Source of the DNA: SURF-55 sp040755195
Lineage (GTDB): Bacteria > Bacillota > Desulfotomaculia > Desulfotomaculales > Ammonificaceae
NCBI GenBank assembly: GCA_040755195.1
Contig: JBFMBL010000007.1
Coordinates: 17,305-81,304, forward strand
Direction of reading: 5' to 3'
Length of the DNA: 64,000 nucleotides
Shown piece after piece: positions 49,080-57,171 of this stretch. The notes below the pieces were generated by a model. That model was not told where the DNA came from, did not search any database, and worked only from the letters and a program-made list of their open reading frames with translations. Positions within the stretch are counted from its first letter, which is position 1, and each line of letters opens with the position of its first letter. A program made the translations under genes and the position numbers.

Positions 49080-50070
49080 TCTTCTCTATTATAGCGCCGG
49101 CCATTTCGCTTGTTTTGGCGGCGCCGCCGAGGTCGTAGGTTACGGTCTTTCCTTCTTCCAATACGGCGGTCACGCCGCGCATTACCCGCTCCGCGGCCGC
49201 GAACTCGCCGAGGTGTTTGAGCATCATAACCCCTGAAAGAATGGTAGCCAGGGGGTTGACCTTGTCCATCCCGGTGTATTTGGGGGCGCTGCCGTGCACC
49301 GGTTCGAATACCGCGGTCTCCTCCCCGATGTTGGCGCCGGGGGCTACGCCCAGCCCGCCCACCAGTCCCGCCGCAAGATCGGAAACGATGTCGCCGTACA
49401 GGTTCGGCAGGACCAGGACGTCGTAGTTTTCCGGCGCTTGCACCAGTTTCATGCACATCGCGTCCACGATCATATCCTCGAAGTCGATATCCGGATAGCC
49501 GGCAGCAACATCCCGCGCGCACTCGAGGAAAAGGCCGTCCGTGTACTTCATGATATTGGCCTTGTGCACGGCGGTGACTTTCTTCCTACCTTCGCGCCGG
49601 GCAAGCTCGAAGGCGAAGCGCACGATCCGCTCGGAAGCCTCGCGGGTTATGATCTTGATGCTTTCCGCCGCGTTTTTGCCGACCTTGTGTTCGATCCCGG
49701 CGTACAGGTCTTCGGTGTTCTCCCGTACGATGATCAGATCCACGTTTTCATAGCGCGTCTTGATACCGGGGAGGCTCTTCGCCGGCCGCAGGCATGCGTA
49801 AAGGTCAAGCTCCTGCCTGAGCGCCACGTTGACGCTGCGGAATCCCTTGCCCACCGGCGTGGTCAGCGGCCCCTTCAGGGCGACTTTGTTCTTTCTAATG
49901 GAATCAAGCACGTGCGCCGGTAACGGGGTGCCGTACTCGTCGATCACCTTTTCACCGGCCTCGACCACTTCCCATTCTATCTCGGCCCCGGAGGCCTCGA
50001 TCACCCGCCGCGCGGCGGTTGTGATGTCCGGCCCGGTCCCGTCGCCGGGTATGAGAGTTATTCTATGCAT
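49072..50070 (-). CDS. Isocitrate/homoisocitrate dehydrogenase-like enzyme
   Basis: A 332-residue beta-decarboxylating dehydrogenase. MHRITLIPGDGTGPDIT, LIIVRENTEDLYAGIEH, AVHKANIMKYTDGLFLE, DMIVDAMCMKLVQAPENYDVLVLPNLYGDIVSDLAAGLVGGLGVAPGANIG and EPVHGSAPKYTG are clear. The RENTEDLYAGIEH segment is the type found in NAD-isocitrate and homoisocitrate dehydrogenases, not the RELTGG type of isopropylmalate dehydrogenase. ATG with AGGAGG 6 nt upstream. It is the last gene of an operon with NifV-, LeuC- and LeuD-like proteins. The product would be 2-oxoadipate or 2-oxoglutarate. Confidence 0.85.
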   Translation of the reverse strand: MHRITLIPGDGTGPDITTAARRVIEASGAEIEWEVVEAGEKVIDEYGTPLPAHVLDSIRKNKVALKGPLTTPVGKGFRSVNVALRQELDLYACLRPAKSLPGIKTRYENVDLIIVRENTEDLYAGIEHKVGKNAAESIKIITREASERIVRFAFELARREGRKKVTAVHKANIMKYTDGLFLECARDVAAGYPDIDFEDMIVDAMCMKLVQAPENYDVLVLPNLYGDIVSDLAAGLVGGLGVAPGANIGEETAVFEPVHGSAPKYTGMDKVNPLATILSGVMMLKHLGEFAAAERVMRGVTAVLEEGKTVTYDLGGAAKTSEMAGAIIEKMR

Positions 50071-50093
50071 GTCAATCCTCCTGGGTCAAGAAC

Positions 50094-50591
50094 TTAAAAA
50101 TTGAAGCCACCGTATTTTTTAAAGTGCGCCACCAGGCCGCCGTCGGCAAGGATTTTCAGCATCACCGGCGGCAGGGGCTTGACCGGAATCGAGGTTTTTC
50201 TGGTGCGGTTTTCGATGGTTCCTGCGGCCAGGTCGACCACAAGGTCGTCGCCGGGTTTAATCCGGTCGGTGTCGCATTCCACCACCGGAAGGCCTGTGTT
50301 AATAGCGTTGCGGAAAAAAATCCGGGCGAAGGACTTTGCCAGCACGGCGCCAATACGGGCGTGCTTGATGGCCAGGGGCGCCTGTTCCCGCGAGGAGCCG
50401 CACCCGAAGTTGGTGCCCGCCACGATAAAGTCCCCGGGCCGGATCTTACTGTAGAAATCCGGGTCAAGGTCCTCCATCACGTGGTGGGCCAGTTCGTCCA
50501 TATCGAGCGTCTTGAACTTGTACTTGCCGGATATGATATAATCGGTGTTCACGTCGTCACCGAAATTATGCGCTCGTCCTTTCAGTTCCAT
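50094..50591 (-). CDS. leuD: Isopropylmalate/homoaconitate-type dehydratase, small subunit
   Basis: A 165-residue archaeal-type swivel domain. GRAHNFGDDVNTDYIISGKYKFKTLDMDELAHHVMEDL, FIVAGTNFGCGSSREQAPLAIKHA (active-site Ser/Arg loop), and NAINTGLPVVECD. The substrate-selecting loop carries YKFKT where YLRT or YLVY occurs in relatives; a basic residue there would suit a tricarboxylate. It works with the LeuC-like subunit. The start is supported by AGGGGGGA. The 185-bp gap to leuC contains a 7-bp tandem repeat. Confidence 0.87.
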   Translation of the reverse strand: MELKGRAHNFGDDVNTDYIISGKYKFKTLDMDELAHHVMEDLDPDFYSKIRPGDFIVAGTNFGCGSSREQAPLAIKHARIGAVLAKSFARIFFRNAINTGLPVVECDTDRIKPGDDLVVDLAAGTIENRTRKTSIPVKPLPPVMLKILADGGLVAHFKKYGGFNF

Positions 50592-50613
50592 TGAGTTCCC
50601 CCCTGCGTTTAAG

Positions 50614-50655
50614 GTTCTGCGTTCTGCGTTCTGCGTTCTGCGTTCTGCGTTGAGG
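50614..50655 (+). repeat. Perfect heptamer repeat GTTCTGC x5
   Basis: Five exact copies of GTTCTGC (50614-50648) followed by the variant GTTGAGG, in the gap between leuC and leuD. In the other phase the unit is CTGCGTT, which fits the CTNNNTT rule seen elsewhere in the window. Confidence 0.9.
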
Positions 50656-50776
50656 AACCGGGAAAGTCGGAATTATCGTCAAAGTAATTTTCCAAAGTCC
50701 GACCTCTTGGCTCCAACCGCCGTTTTATATTCAGAGGATATCCACAGCCGATGACGGCTTGCGGGTTCATGCCATG

Positions 50777-52033
50777 CTAACTCAGGAATTCGCGCGGATC
50801 TGTAATCTCCCCCGCCACCGCCGCAGCGGCCACCGCCGCGGGCGAAGCAAGGTAGATCTCCGCGTTGCTGTTCCCCATGCGGCCTTTAAAGTTGCGGTTG
50901 GCCGTGGAAACAACCACCTCGCCGTTGGCCGGAACGCCGTTGTGCGTCCCCACGCAGGGACCGCAACCGGGCGTCACCACCGCCGCTCCAGCTTCCGCAA
51001 ATCTTGCCAGGGTACCGTCCTTCATCGCTTCGAGGTAAACACGCCTTGAGGCGGGTGCAACGATCAGGCGCACGTGCGGGTGTACGCTTTTCCCGTCAAG
51101 AACGGCCGCAGCCGTGCGAAGGTCCTCCAACCTCCCGTTGGTGCAGGTGCCGATAAAGGCCTGGTCGATCTTCAGCCCCGCAACGGCGGTCAGCGGCGCC
51201 ACGTTGTCCACGCGGTGAGGCCTGGCCACCTGAGGTTCCATCGTGGAGACATCATATTCCTTGACGGTAATATAGGAGGCGTCAGGATCGCCCGCAACCG
51301 GTGTAAAATCTTTGCCGCCGCACGCCTCGAGCCAGGCGAAGGTCTTGGCGTCGGCCTCCATCAGACCCGCCTTCGCTCCCATCTCCACCGCCATGTTGGC
51401 CACGGTAAAACGGCCTTCCATTGAAAGCTCAGCGAAAGCCTCGCCGGTAAATTCAACGGACTTGTAAGTAGCGCCGTCCGCGGTCAGCGCACCGATAAGG
51501 TAAAGGATAAGGTCCTTGGCGTAAACCCCCTTCGGAAGGGTGCCGCGGCAGACGATTTTAATGGTTTCGGGAACCTTGAACCACATGTGTCCCGAAATGA
51601 GCGCCGCCGCCATGTCGGTCGAACCAACACCGGTGGAAAAGGCGTTGAGCGCCCCGTAGGTGCATGTGTGGGAATCCGCTCCCACAACCACGCAGCCGGG
51701 ACCCACACGGCCGCTTTCCACCATCACCTGGTGGCACACACCGCAACCGATATCGTACAGTTTCGCGCCCTTTTCCCGGGCGAAATCGCGCATCAGCTTG
51801 TGGAGGTTGGAGATGCCTTCCGTCGGACTGGGCGCGCTGTGGTCGATAACCAGGTTCACCCGGTCCGGGTCGAAAAGCCCGGTCCCGCCCATCCGCTCAA
51901 ACGCCTGGATGGCAAGGGGAGCGGTGCCGTCCTGGGCCATTGCGCAGTCGACCTTGGCCACCACAATCTCGCCCGCCCGGCAGGACTTGCCGCTGGCCCG
52001 GGAAAGTATTTTTTCGATAATGGTCTGTCCCAA
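50777..52033 (-). CDS. leuC: Isopropylmalate/homoaconitate-type dehydratase, large subunit
   Basis: A 418-residue aconitase-superfamily subunit with a 4Fe-4S cluster. GQTIIEKILSRASGKSCRAGEIVVAKVDCAMAQDGT, GIGCGVCHQVMVESG-type cluster Cys region (YDIGCGVCHQV), VGADSHTCTYGALNAF, FIGTCTNGRLEDLRTAAAVL and TPGCGPCVGTHNGV (cluster Cys pair). TTG 52033 is preferred: it follows GAGGGG, gives the usual MGQTIIEKIL start and avoids overlap with the upstream gene. It hydrates and dehydrates a 2-hydroxy tri- or dicarboxylic acid together with the LeuD-like subunit. Confidence 0.87.
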   Translation of the reverse strand: MGQTIIEKILSRASGKSCRAGEIVVAKVDCAMAQDGTAPLAIQAFERMGGTGLFDPDRVNLVIDHSAPSPTEGISNLHKLMRDFAREKGAKLYDIGCGVCHQVMVESGRVGPGCVVVGADSHTCTYGALNAFSTGVGSTDMAAALISGHMWFKVPETIKIVCRGTLPKGVYAKDLILYLIGALTADGATYKSVEFTGEAFAELSMEGRFTVANMAVEMGAKAGLMEADAKTFAWLEACGGKDFTPVAGDPDASYITVKEYDVSTMEPQVARPHRVDNVAPLTAVAGLKIDQAFIGTCTNGRLEDLRTAAAVLDGKSVHPHVRLIVAPASRRVYLEAMKDGTLARFAEAGAAVVTPGCGPCVGTHNGVPANGEVVVSTANRNFKGRMGNSNAEIYLASPAAVAAAAVAGEITDPREFLS

Positions 52034-52037
52034 AACC

Positions 52038-53183
52038 TTATCCCCTCTTTCCGAAGAAATCCTCATAGATGCTTACAAGCTCCTTGTCGAAAAGCACGCG
52101 CTTGTAATCCACCGCCGCCCGGCGAATCTCGGGCAGCAACTCCTCAGCCTGGTGCTTGCTGAGTGTTATCCCGTACTCCGCAAACTTGGCCCTGATCGCC
52201 GCAGAGCCGGAGTGTTTTCCGATCATGATCTGGCGGGTCAGGCCGACCTCTTCCGGCCGGAAGGCTTCGTAGGTCTTTGGGTTCTTAAGGGCGCCGTCGG
52301 CATGGATACCGGACTCGTGCGCAAACATGTTCATCCCAACGATCGCCTTCCAGGAGGGGAGTTCCCTGTGTGCGGCACGCGATACGTACTCCGCTACCTC
52401 ACGGAACATCTCGGTCTTGAAGCCGAGGTCCACGTCGTAAAGGTGTTTCAGCGCCATGACCACTTCTTCCAGTGCGGCGTTCCCGGCTCTCTCACCGAGC
52501 CCGCACACGGTGACCCCGATCCAGTCCGCGCCAGCGGCCACTCCCGCAAGCGCGTTGGCGGTGGCCATGCCGAAGTCGTTGTGGGTGTGCATCTCTACCG
52601 GGATACCGACCTCTCCAATGATCTGTTTGATGTTTTCGTAAGTCGTAAAAGGATCCAGCACTCCTACGGTGTCGCAGTATCGCAACCTGTCGGCGCCCGC
52701 TTCTTTAGCCGCCCGCGCGAAGGTCAGAAGAAAATCCATCTCGCTGCGGGAGGCATCCTCCGCGTTTGTCGAAACGTAAACCCCCTGCTTTTTGGCAAAG
52801 GCGACGGCATCCGTCATCTTCTCCAGCACCCACTCCCGGGAGGTCTGCAGTTTGTGCTTGATGTGGATATCCGACGTCGAAATGGAAATCGCCACAGCGT
52901 CCACACCCAAGGCAAGCGACGCTTCGATGTCCCTTATTACCGGACGGTTCCATCCCATGATGCTGGCCTTCAATCCCGACTTGCAGATTTCCTTAATTGA
53001 CTCGGCTTCGTCCCCGCCCATGACCGGGATGCCCGCTTCAATCTGGTGGACCCCGAGTTCATCCAAAAATTTGGCGATGCGGATCTTTTCCCGGTTGGCG
53101 AAAACCACCCCCGCGGTCTGTTCCCCATCCCGCAGCGTGGTATCGACAATCCTGATGTCTCTCCCCTCAAACAAAACAAACAC
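52038..53183 (-). CDS. nifV: Homocitrate synthase (NifV-like)
   Basis: A 381-residue member of the alpha-isopropylmalate/homocitrate synthase family. IRIVDTTLRDGEQTAGVVFANREKIRIAKFLDELGVHQIEAGIP, VDAVAISISTSDIHIKHKL, STNAEDASRSEMDFL, RYCDTVGVLDPF, EMHTHNDFGMATANALAGV (metal His), GLGERAGNAALEEVVMAL and FAHESGIHADG follow NifV closely. It condenses acetyl-CoA with 2-oxoglutarate to homocitrate. No nif genes are in the window; a role in chain elongation, or as a Re-type citrate synthase with the neighbouring aconitase- and Icd-like genes, is possible. GTG 53183 or TTG 53174 is the start; the TTG has the better ribosome site (GAGGTG). Confidence 0.87.
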   Translation of the reverse strand: MFVLFEGRDIRIVDTTLRDGEQTAGVVFANREKIRIAKFLDELGVHQIEAGIPVMGGDEAESIKEICKSGLKASIMGWNRPVIRDIEASLALGVDAVAISISTSDIHIKHKLQTSREWVLEKMTDAVAFAKKQGVYVSTNAEDASRSEMDFLLTFARAAKEAGADRLRYCDTVGVLDPFTTYENIKQIIGEVGIPVEMHTHNDFGMATANALAGVAAGADWIGVTVCGLGERAGNAALEEVVMALKHLYDVDLGFKTEMFREVAEYVSRAAHRELPSWKAIVGMNMFAHESGIHADGALKNPKTYEAFRPEEVGLTRQIMIGKHSGSAAIRAKFAEYGITLSKHQAEELLPEIRRAAVDYKRVLFDKELVSIYEDFFGKRG

Positions 53184-53208
53184 CTCACTCTTTCTTCTAT
53201 AACGGTCA

Positions 53209-53468
53209 ACCCTATAGGGTCAGAATACAGAATTCAGAATAACCTCTTCTGAGTGGCTAAAATGGTCAGAATATAGAATACAGGGAGTTCAAAGTTCTAA
53301 GTTCTGACTCCGGGACTTCTTCTACATGCTGTATTTTATCTTCTATCTTCTAAATTCTATATTCTCCCTTCTAATCTCTTTATTCCGTCTTCTCGCTTCC
53401 GTCTTCTTTATTCTGTCTTCTAAATTCTACCTTCTATATTCTGTATTCTATATTCTGTCTTCTGTATT
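53209..53468 (+). repeat. Twenty-unit heptamer array with palindromic left part
   Basis: ACCCTATAGGGT palindrome at 53209, then AGAATAC/AGAATAT words, then from 53329 to 53468 twenty consecutive 7-bp units of form CTNNNTT (CTATCTT, CTAAATT, CTATATT, CTCCCTT, CCGTCTT, CTGTCTT and so on) without phase loss. The array ends exactly at the gatB stop codon (53469-53471), which begins the next unit. Confidence 0.88.
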
Positions 53469-54911
53469 CTATTTCTCCAGGGCTTCTTTCAAGAGGCTGT
53501 TGACAAGCGCGGGATTGGCCTTCCCTCTAGTGGCCTTCATCACCTGGCCCACCAGAAAGCCGAGCGCCTTGTCTTTGCCCTGCCTGTAGTCTGCAACGAC
53601 CTTGGGGTTAGCTGCTATAACCTTACTTATCTCCGCTTTAAGCGCAGACTCGTCGGTGATCTGGACAAGACCTTGCTCCTGCACGATAACCTGCGGGTCT
53701 TTACCGCTGTTGAACATCTCCTCGAAAATCGTCTTGGCGATCTTTCCGCTGATGGTACCGTCATCGATCAGCTTGAGCAGCATGGCCAGTTGCGCCGGTT
53801 TCACCGGTGACGCGCTGATCTCTTTATTGGTCGCGTTTAAGAGCCGCGCCAGTTCCCCCATCACCCAGTTGCCGACGGTTTTGGGGTTGGGATAGGTCTT
53901 CAGGCAATCCTCGAAGTAATCCCCTATCTCCCGCGTGTTCGTGAGAACCCCGGCATCGTAGGCCGGAAGACCGTACTCGCTTATGTAGCGCCGCCGCCTC
54001 GCGTCGGGGAGTTCGGGCAGGGCGCTGTTTATCTGTTCAACCCACTCCCTGGTGATCACCAGGGGAGGCAGATCGGGTTCCGGGAAGTACCGGTAATCAT
54101 GCGCCTCCTCCTTGCTGCGCAGGGGTAGCGTCACGCCTTTCGCCTCGTCCCAGGTGCGCGTCTCCTGAACCACGCGCCCGCCTTCCTCTATAACGGCGAT
54201 CTGGCGCTCAACCTCGTAGGCAAGCGCCCGCTGCAGGGAGCGGAAGGAGTTAACGTTCTTAATCTCGGTCCTGGTGCCGAACTCCCGGCTTCCGGCCGGC
54301 CGGACCGAAACGTTGGCATCAACGCGCAGTGAGCCTTCCTCCATCTTGCAGTCCGAAATGTCCGTGAACTGGATCACGCTCCGCAGTTTTTCGGCGTAGG
54401 CCTTCGCCTCCTCCGGGGAGCGCATGTCCGGTTCGGACACTATTTCCAATAACGGCACGCCGGTCCGGTTGTAATCGACCAGGGAGTACGGGGTTGTTGA
54501 AACCGTCCCCTGGTGAACGAGCTTACCGGCGTCTTCCTCCATGTGAATACGGGTTATTCCTATACGCTTGGAACCGTTTTCGGTTTCTATCTCAAGGTGC
54601 CCGTTCTGCGCCAGCGGCAGGTCGTACTGCGATATCTGGTAAGCTTTCGGAAGATCCGGGTAGTAGTAATTCTTCCGGTCGAATTTGCAGAACCGCGCTA
54701 CTTCGCAATTAAGCGCCAGGGCGGCACGGATACCATACTCCACTACTTTTTTATTCAAAACCGGCAGCACCCCGGGAAGACCAAGGCATACCGGACAAAT
54801 GTGGGCGTTGGGTTCGCCGCCGAAGGCCGCGCTCGAGGAACAGAATATTTTGCTTTCCGTCTTCAATTCGGCGTGAATCTCAAGCCCGATTACCGTTTCG
54901 TAACCCTTCAT
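53469..54911 (-). CDS. gatB: Aspartyl/glutamyl-tRNA amidotransferase subunit B
   Basis: A 480-residue GatB. YETVIGLEIHAELKTESKIFCSSSAAFGGEPNAHICPVCLGLPGVLPVLNKKV starts the kinase-like cradle domain; LPKAYQISQYDLPL, RIHMEEDAGKL, DYNRTGVPLLEIVSEPD and DYRYFPEPDLPPLVI are canonical. The C-terminal YqeY-like helical tail (about 335-480) ends in MKATRGKANPALVNSLLKEAL. It phosphorylates and then amidates misacylated Glu-tRNA-Gln and Asp-tRNA-Asn with GatA and GatC. ATG 54911 is chosen because GGAGGGG precedes it. It lies downstream of gatA on the same strand, with repeats in the 202-bp gap. Confidence 0.95.
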   Translation of the reverse strand: MKGYETVIGLEIHAELKTESKIFCSSSAAFGGEPNAHICPVCLGLPGVLPVLNKKVVEYGIRAALALNCEVARFCKFDRKNYYYPDLPKAYQISQYDLPLAQNGHLEIETENGSKRIGITRIHMEEDAGKLVHQGTVSTTPYSLVDYNRTGVPLLEIVSEPDMRSPEEAKAYAEKLRSVIQFTDISDCKMEEGSLRVDANVSVRPAGSREFGTRTEIKNVNSFRSLQRALAYEVERQIAVIEEGGRVVQETRTWDEAKGVTLPLRSKEEAHDYRYFPEPDLPPLVITREWVEQINSALPELPDARRRRYISEYGLPAYDAGVLTNTREIGDYFEDCLKTYPNPKTVGNWVMGELARLLNATNKEISASPVKPAQLAMLLKLIDDGTISGKIAKTIFEEMFNSGKDPQVIVQEQGLVQITDESALKAEISKVIAANPKVVADYRQGKDKALGFLVGQVMKATRGKANPALVNSLLKEALEK

Positions 54912-54937
54912 TCGTTCAACCCCTCCAGCCGCCTCTT

Positions 54938-55110
54938 TTCGTTCAACGTTCAAGGTTCAACGTTCAAGGTTCAACGTTACTTGGCCCATCTTTGAACATC
55001 GACAGACCCAGATCCCATACAGTATCAGCCGAAACGTTGCACGTCGCACAGACCGAGATTTCATGCAATATTAGCCGGCACGTCGGACGTCGCACGTCGG
55101 ACCTCGGACG
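54938..55110 (+). repeat. Heptamer repeats (CNNNGTT and CGTCGGA types) between gatA and gatB
   Basis: CAACGTT, CAAGGTT, CAACGTT, CAAGGTT, CAACGTT run in phase near 54943-54978. A second set CGTCGGA, CGTCGCA, CGTCGGA, CCTCGGA lies at 55081-55108, next to the gatA stop. An ACGTTGCACGTCGCAC segment links them. No gene is seen. Confidence 0.75.
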
Positions 55111-55113
55111 TTA

Positions 55114-56568
55114 TTACAGAGAGGGCCGATGCGCCATAAAGCCGGTTTCCTGTTCAAAGGCATAAGCCGCGCGCAGCAGCCTTTCCTCGCCGAAGGGCGG
55201 CCCGATTAACTGGATGCCCACCGGAAGGCGCCCGGCAAAACCGCCCGGTATGGATAGTCCCGGTAAACCCGCCAGGTTTACGGCAAGGGTACAGATGTCC
55301 GAAAGATACATCGCCAGAGGATCGGCCACCTTCTCCCCCATTTTGAAAGCCGGAGTCGGTGTCGTCGGCGAAAGCAAGATGTCATACCGCTCAAAAGCGG
55401 CGTCAAAATCGCGTTTGATAAGCGCGCGCACCTTGAGCGCCTTCAGGTAGTACGCGTCGTAATAACCCGCGGAAAGGGCGTAGGTGCCGAGCATTATCCG
55501 GCGTTTAACCTCCGGGCCGAAACCCTGGCTGCGGGTTTTCTTATACATCGCCACCACGTCCTCCGCCGGTACGCGGAGGCCGTACTCCACCCCGTCGTAA
55601 CGCGCCAGGTTGGAAGAAGCCTCGGCGGGCGCTATGAGGTAATACGTGGGCAGGGCGTATTTGGTGTGCGGGAGGGATGTTTCTTCCACTGTCGCACCGA
55701 GTCCGGTTAAAACCTCGATCGCCCGGTTGAAAACATCGCGAACTTCCGGCGCAATGCCCTCACCGGTATACTCCCGCGGCACACCCACCCTGAAGCCCTT
55801 TATATCCGTTACGAGCGCGCCCGTGTAGTCCGGCCCATCCCTCGGGACCGAGGTGGAATCCTTCGGGTCGTGCCCGGCGATGGCGTTGAGCAGCAACGCG
55901 CAGTCCCGGACATCCCGGCTGAACGGGCCGATCTGATCCAGTGAAGAGGCGAAAGCCACAAGGCCGTAGCGGGACACCAGGCCGTAGGTGGGTTTGAGGC
56001 CCACAACGCCGCAGAACGCTGCCGGCTGCCGGATGGAACCGCCGGTGTCGGAACCCAGGGCCAATATCGCCTCGCCTGCGGCCACCGCCGCCGCCGAACC
56101 GCCGCTTGACCCCCCGGGAACCCGTTCAAGGTCCCAGGGATTGGCGGTGGGGAAGAAACCTGAGTTTTCCGTTGAGGAGCCCATCGCGAACTCATCCATG
56201 TTGGTCTTGCCGGTGAACACCGCGCCCTGCTTCTCAAGGCTTTCGATCACCGTTGCGCTGTATGGGGGAACAAACCCCTTGAGGATTCTGGAAGCGCAGG
56301 TGGTTTCGACGCCCTGCATACACAGGTTGTCCTTTACCGCGACAGGGATACCCGCAAGCGGCGGTAATTCCTCGCCCGCGGCAAGAGCGCCGTCAACCGC
56401 CCGCGCCCTGGACACCGCTTCCTCCCGCATCAAGAGGAGGTAGGCCCGGATCCTGGCGTCCACAGCGTCGATACGGCTGTAAACGGCGTCCGCAAGCTCC
56501 ACCGCCGAGATTTTTCTTTCACGCAATAACCGGCCGAGTTCGTGTGCCGGCATGTAATAAAGGTCCAA
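55114..56568 (-). CDS. gatA: Aspartyl/glutamyl-tRNA amidotransferase subunit A
   Basis: A 484-residue amidase-signature enzyme. The catalytic Ser-cisSer-Lys set is visible: AVKDNLC (Lys), GGSSGGSAAAVAAGEAILALGSDTGGSIRQPAAFCGVVGLKPTYG (both Ser). It releases ammonia from glutamine or asparagine and delivers it to GatB. TTG 56568 is preferred to ATG 56592 because TTAGGAGGAAC sits 7 nt upstream and the protein then starts MDLYYMPAHELGRLL at the family-typical place. It is part of a - strand gatC-gatA-gatB set. Confidence 0.95.
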   Translation of the reverse strand: MDLYYMPAHELGRLLRERKISAVELADAVYSRIDAVDARIRAYLLLMREEAVSRARAVDGALAAGEELPPLAGIPVAVKDNLCMQGVETTCASRILKGFVPPYSATVIESLEKQGAVFTGKTNMDEFAMGSSTENSGFFPTANPWDLERVPGGSSGGSAAAVAAGEAILALGSDTGGSIRQPAAFCGVVGLKPTYGLVSRYGLVAFASSLDQIGPFSRDVRDCALLLNAIAGHDPKDSTSVPRDGPDYTGALVTDIKGFRVGVPREYTGEGIAPEVRDVFNRAIEVLTGLGATVEETSLPHTKYALPTYYLIAPAEASSNLARYDGVEYGLRVPAEDVVAMYKKTRSQGFGPEVKRRIMLGTYALSAGYYDAYYLKALKVRALIKRDFDAAFERYDILLSPTTPTPAFKMGEKVADPLAMYLSDICTLAVNLAGLPGLSIPGGFAGRLPVGIQLIGPPFGEERLLRAAYAFEQETGFMAHRPSL

Positions 56569-56610
56569 GTCTGTTCCTCCTAACTCAGACATCCGGAACC
56601 AAAATATTTC

Positions 56611-56717
56611 ACCACAGAGGCACAGAGATCACAGAGAATAAAAATACAAGACTAAATAACAAAAATGAATACCTATATTTCGTCTTTCCCCCTCCGTGTA
56701 CTCTGTGTCTCTGTGGT
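56611..56717. repeat. Long inverted repeat ACCACAGAGGCACAGAG
   Basis: Left arm 56611-56636 (ACCACAGAGGCACAGAGATC and on) and right arm 56692-56717 (CTCTGTGTCTCTGTGGT at its end) are near-complementary over 26 bp around a 55-bp AT-rich centre, followed by TTAATTTTT. It lies between gatC and gatA. The arms are built of 8-9 bp steps (CACAGAG words). Confidence 0.85.
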
Positions 56718-56759
56718 TAATTTTTCTTGCCATCTTGCGCAGATCTTAGCGTCAAATCA

Positions 56760-57041
56760 CTACACAAGGCGCGGCACGCGGAAATACCTGTCTTCTCTTG
56801 ATGGAGCATGCTCCAGGACTGTTTCCGCCTCAAGATGCTCGCCTGCTTTATCCTCACGAAAAACATTCTGGAGGGGCAAAACGTGCGCCAGCGGTGGAAC
56901 GTCGGCCGTGTCAAGTTCGTTCAAAACGGAGGCGTATTCAAGAATATTTGCGAGTTGTTCGGTGTAAGTCCGCGTTTCTTCGTCGTTAAGTTCCAACCGC
57001 GCCAGAAGGGCGACATGTTCGACGTCTTTTTGGGTAATCAT
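56760..57041 (-). CDS. gatC: Aspartyl/glutamyl-tRNA amidotransferase subunit C
   Basis: A 93-residue GatC of normal length: MITQKDVEHVALLARLELNDEETRTYTEQLANILEYASVLNELDTADVPPLAHVLPLQNVFREDKAGEHLEAETVLEHAP follows the family throughout. It clamps GatA to GatB. The ATG at 57041 has AGGAGG 8 nt upstream; the longer frame to 57071 is not conserved. It is the first gene of the gat set. Confidence 0.95.
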   Translation of the reverse strand: MITQKDVEHVALLARLELNDEETRTYTEQLANILEYASVLNELDTADVPPLAHVLPLQNVFREDKAGEHLEAETVLEHAPSREDRYFRVPRLV

Positions 57042-57171
57042 TTGACCATCCTCCTTAAAAAACCAATGCAAATTATATCAATTTGTGCCTTAAATAACAA
57101 GCTTCTTCTTTAAAGCCGGCCGGACCGCCCGGGGAGGGTAGTCGGTTACTGATTTTGCGACTGCCTTCGGC

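Noticed and set aside
51660..53000. 446-residue + strand frame opposite leuC and nifV
   Set aside because: A shadow of two conserved genes; no domain or ribosome site.
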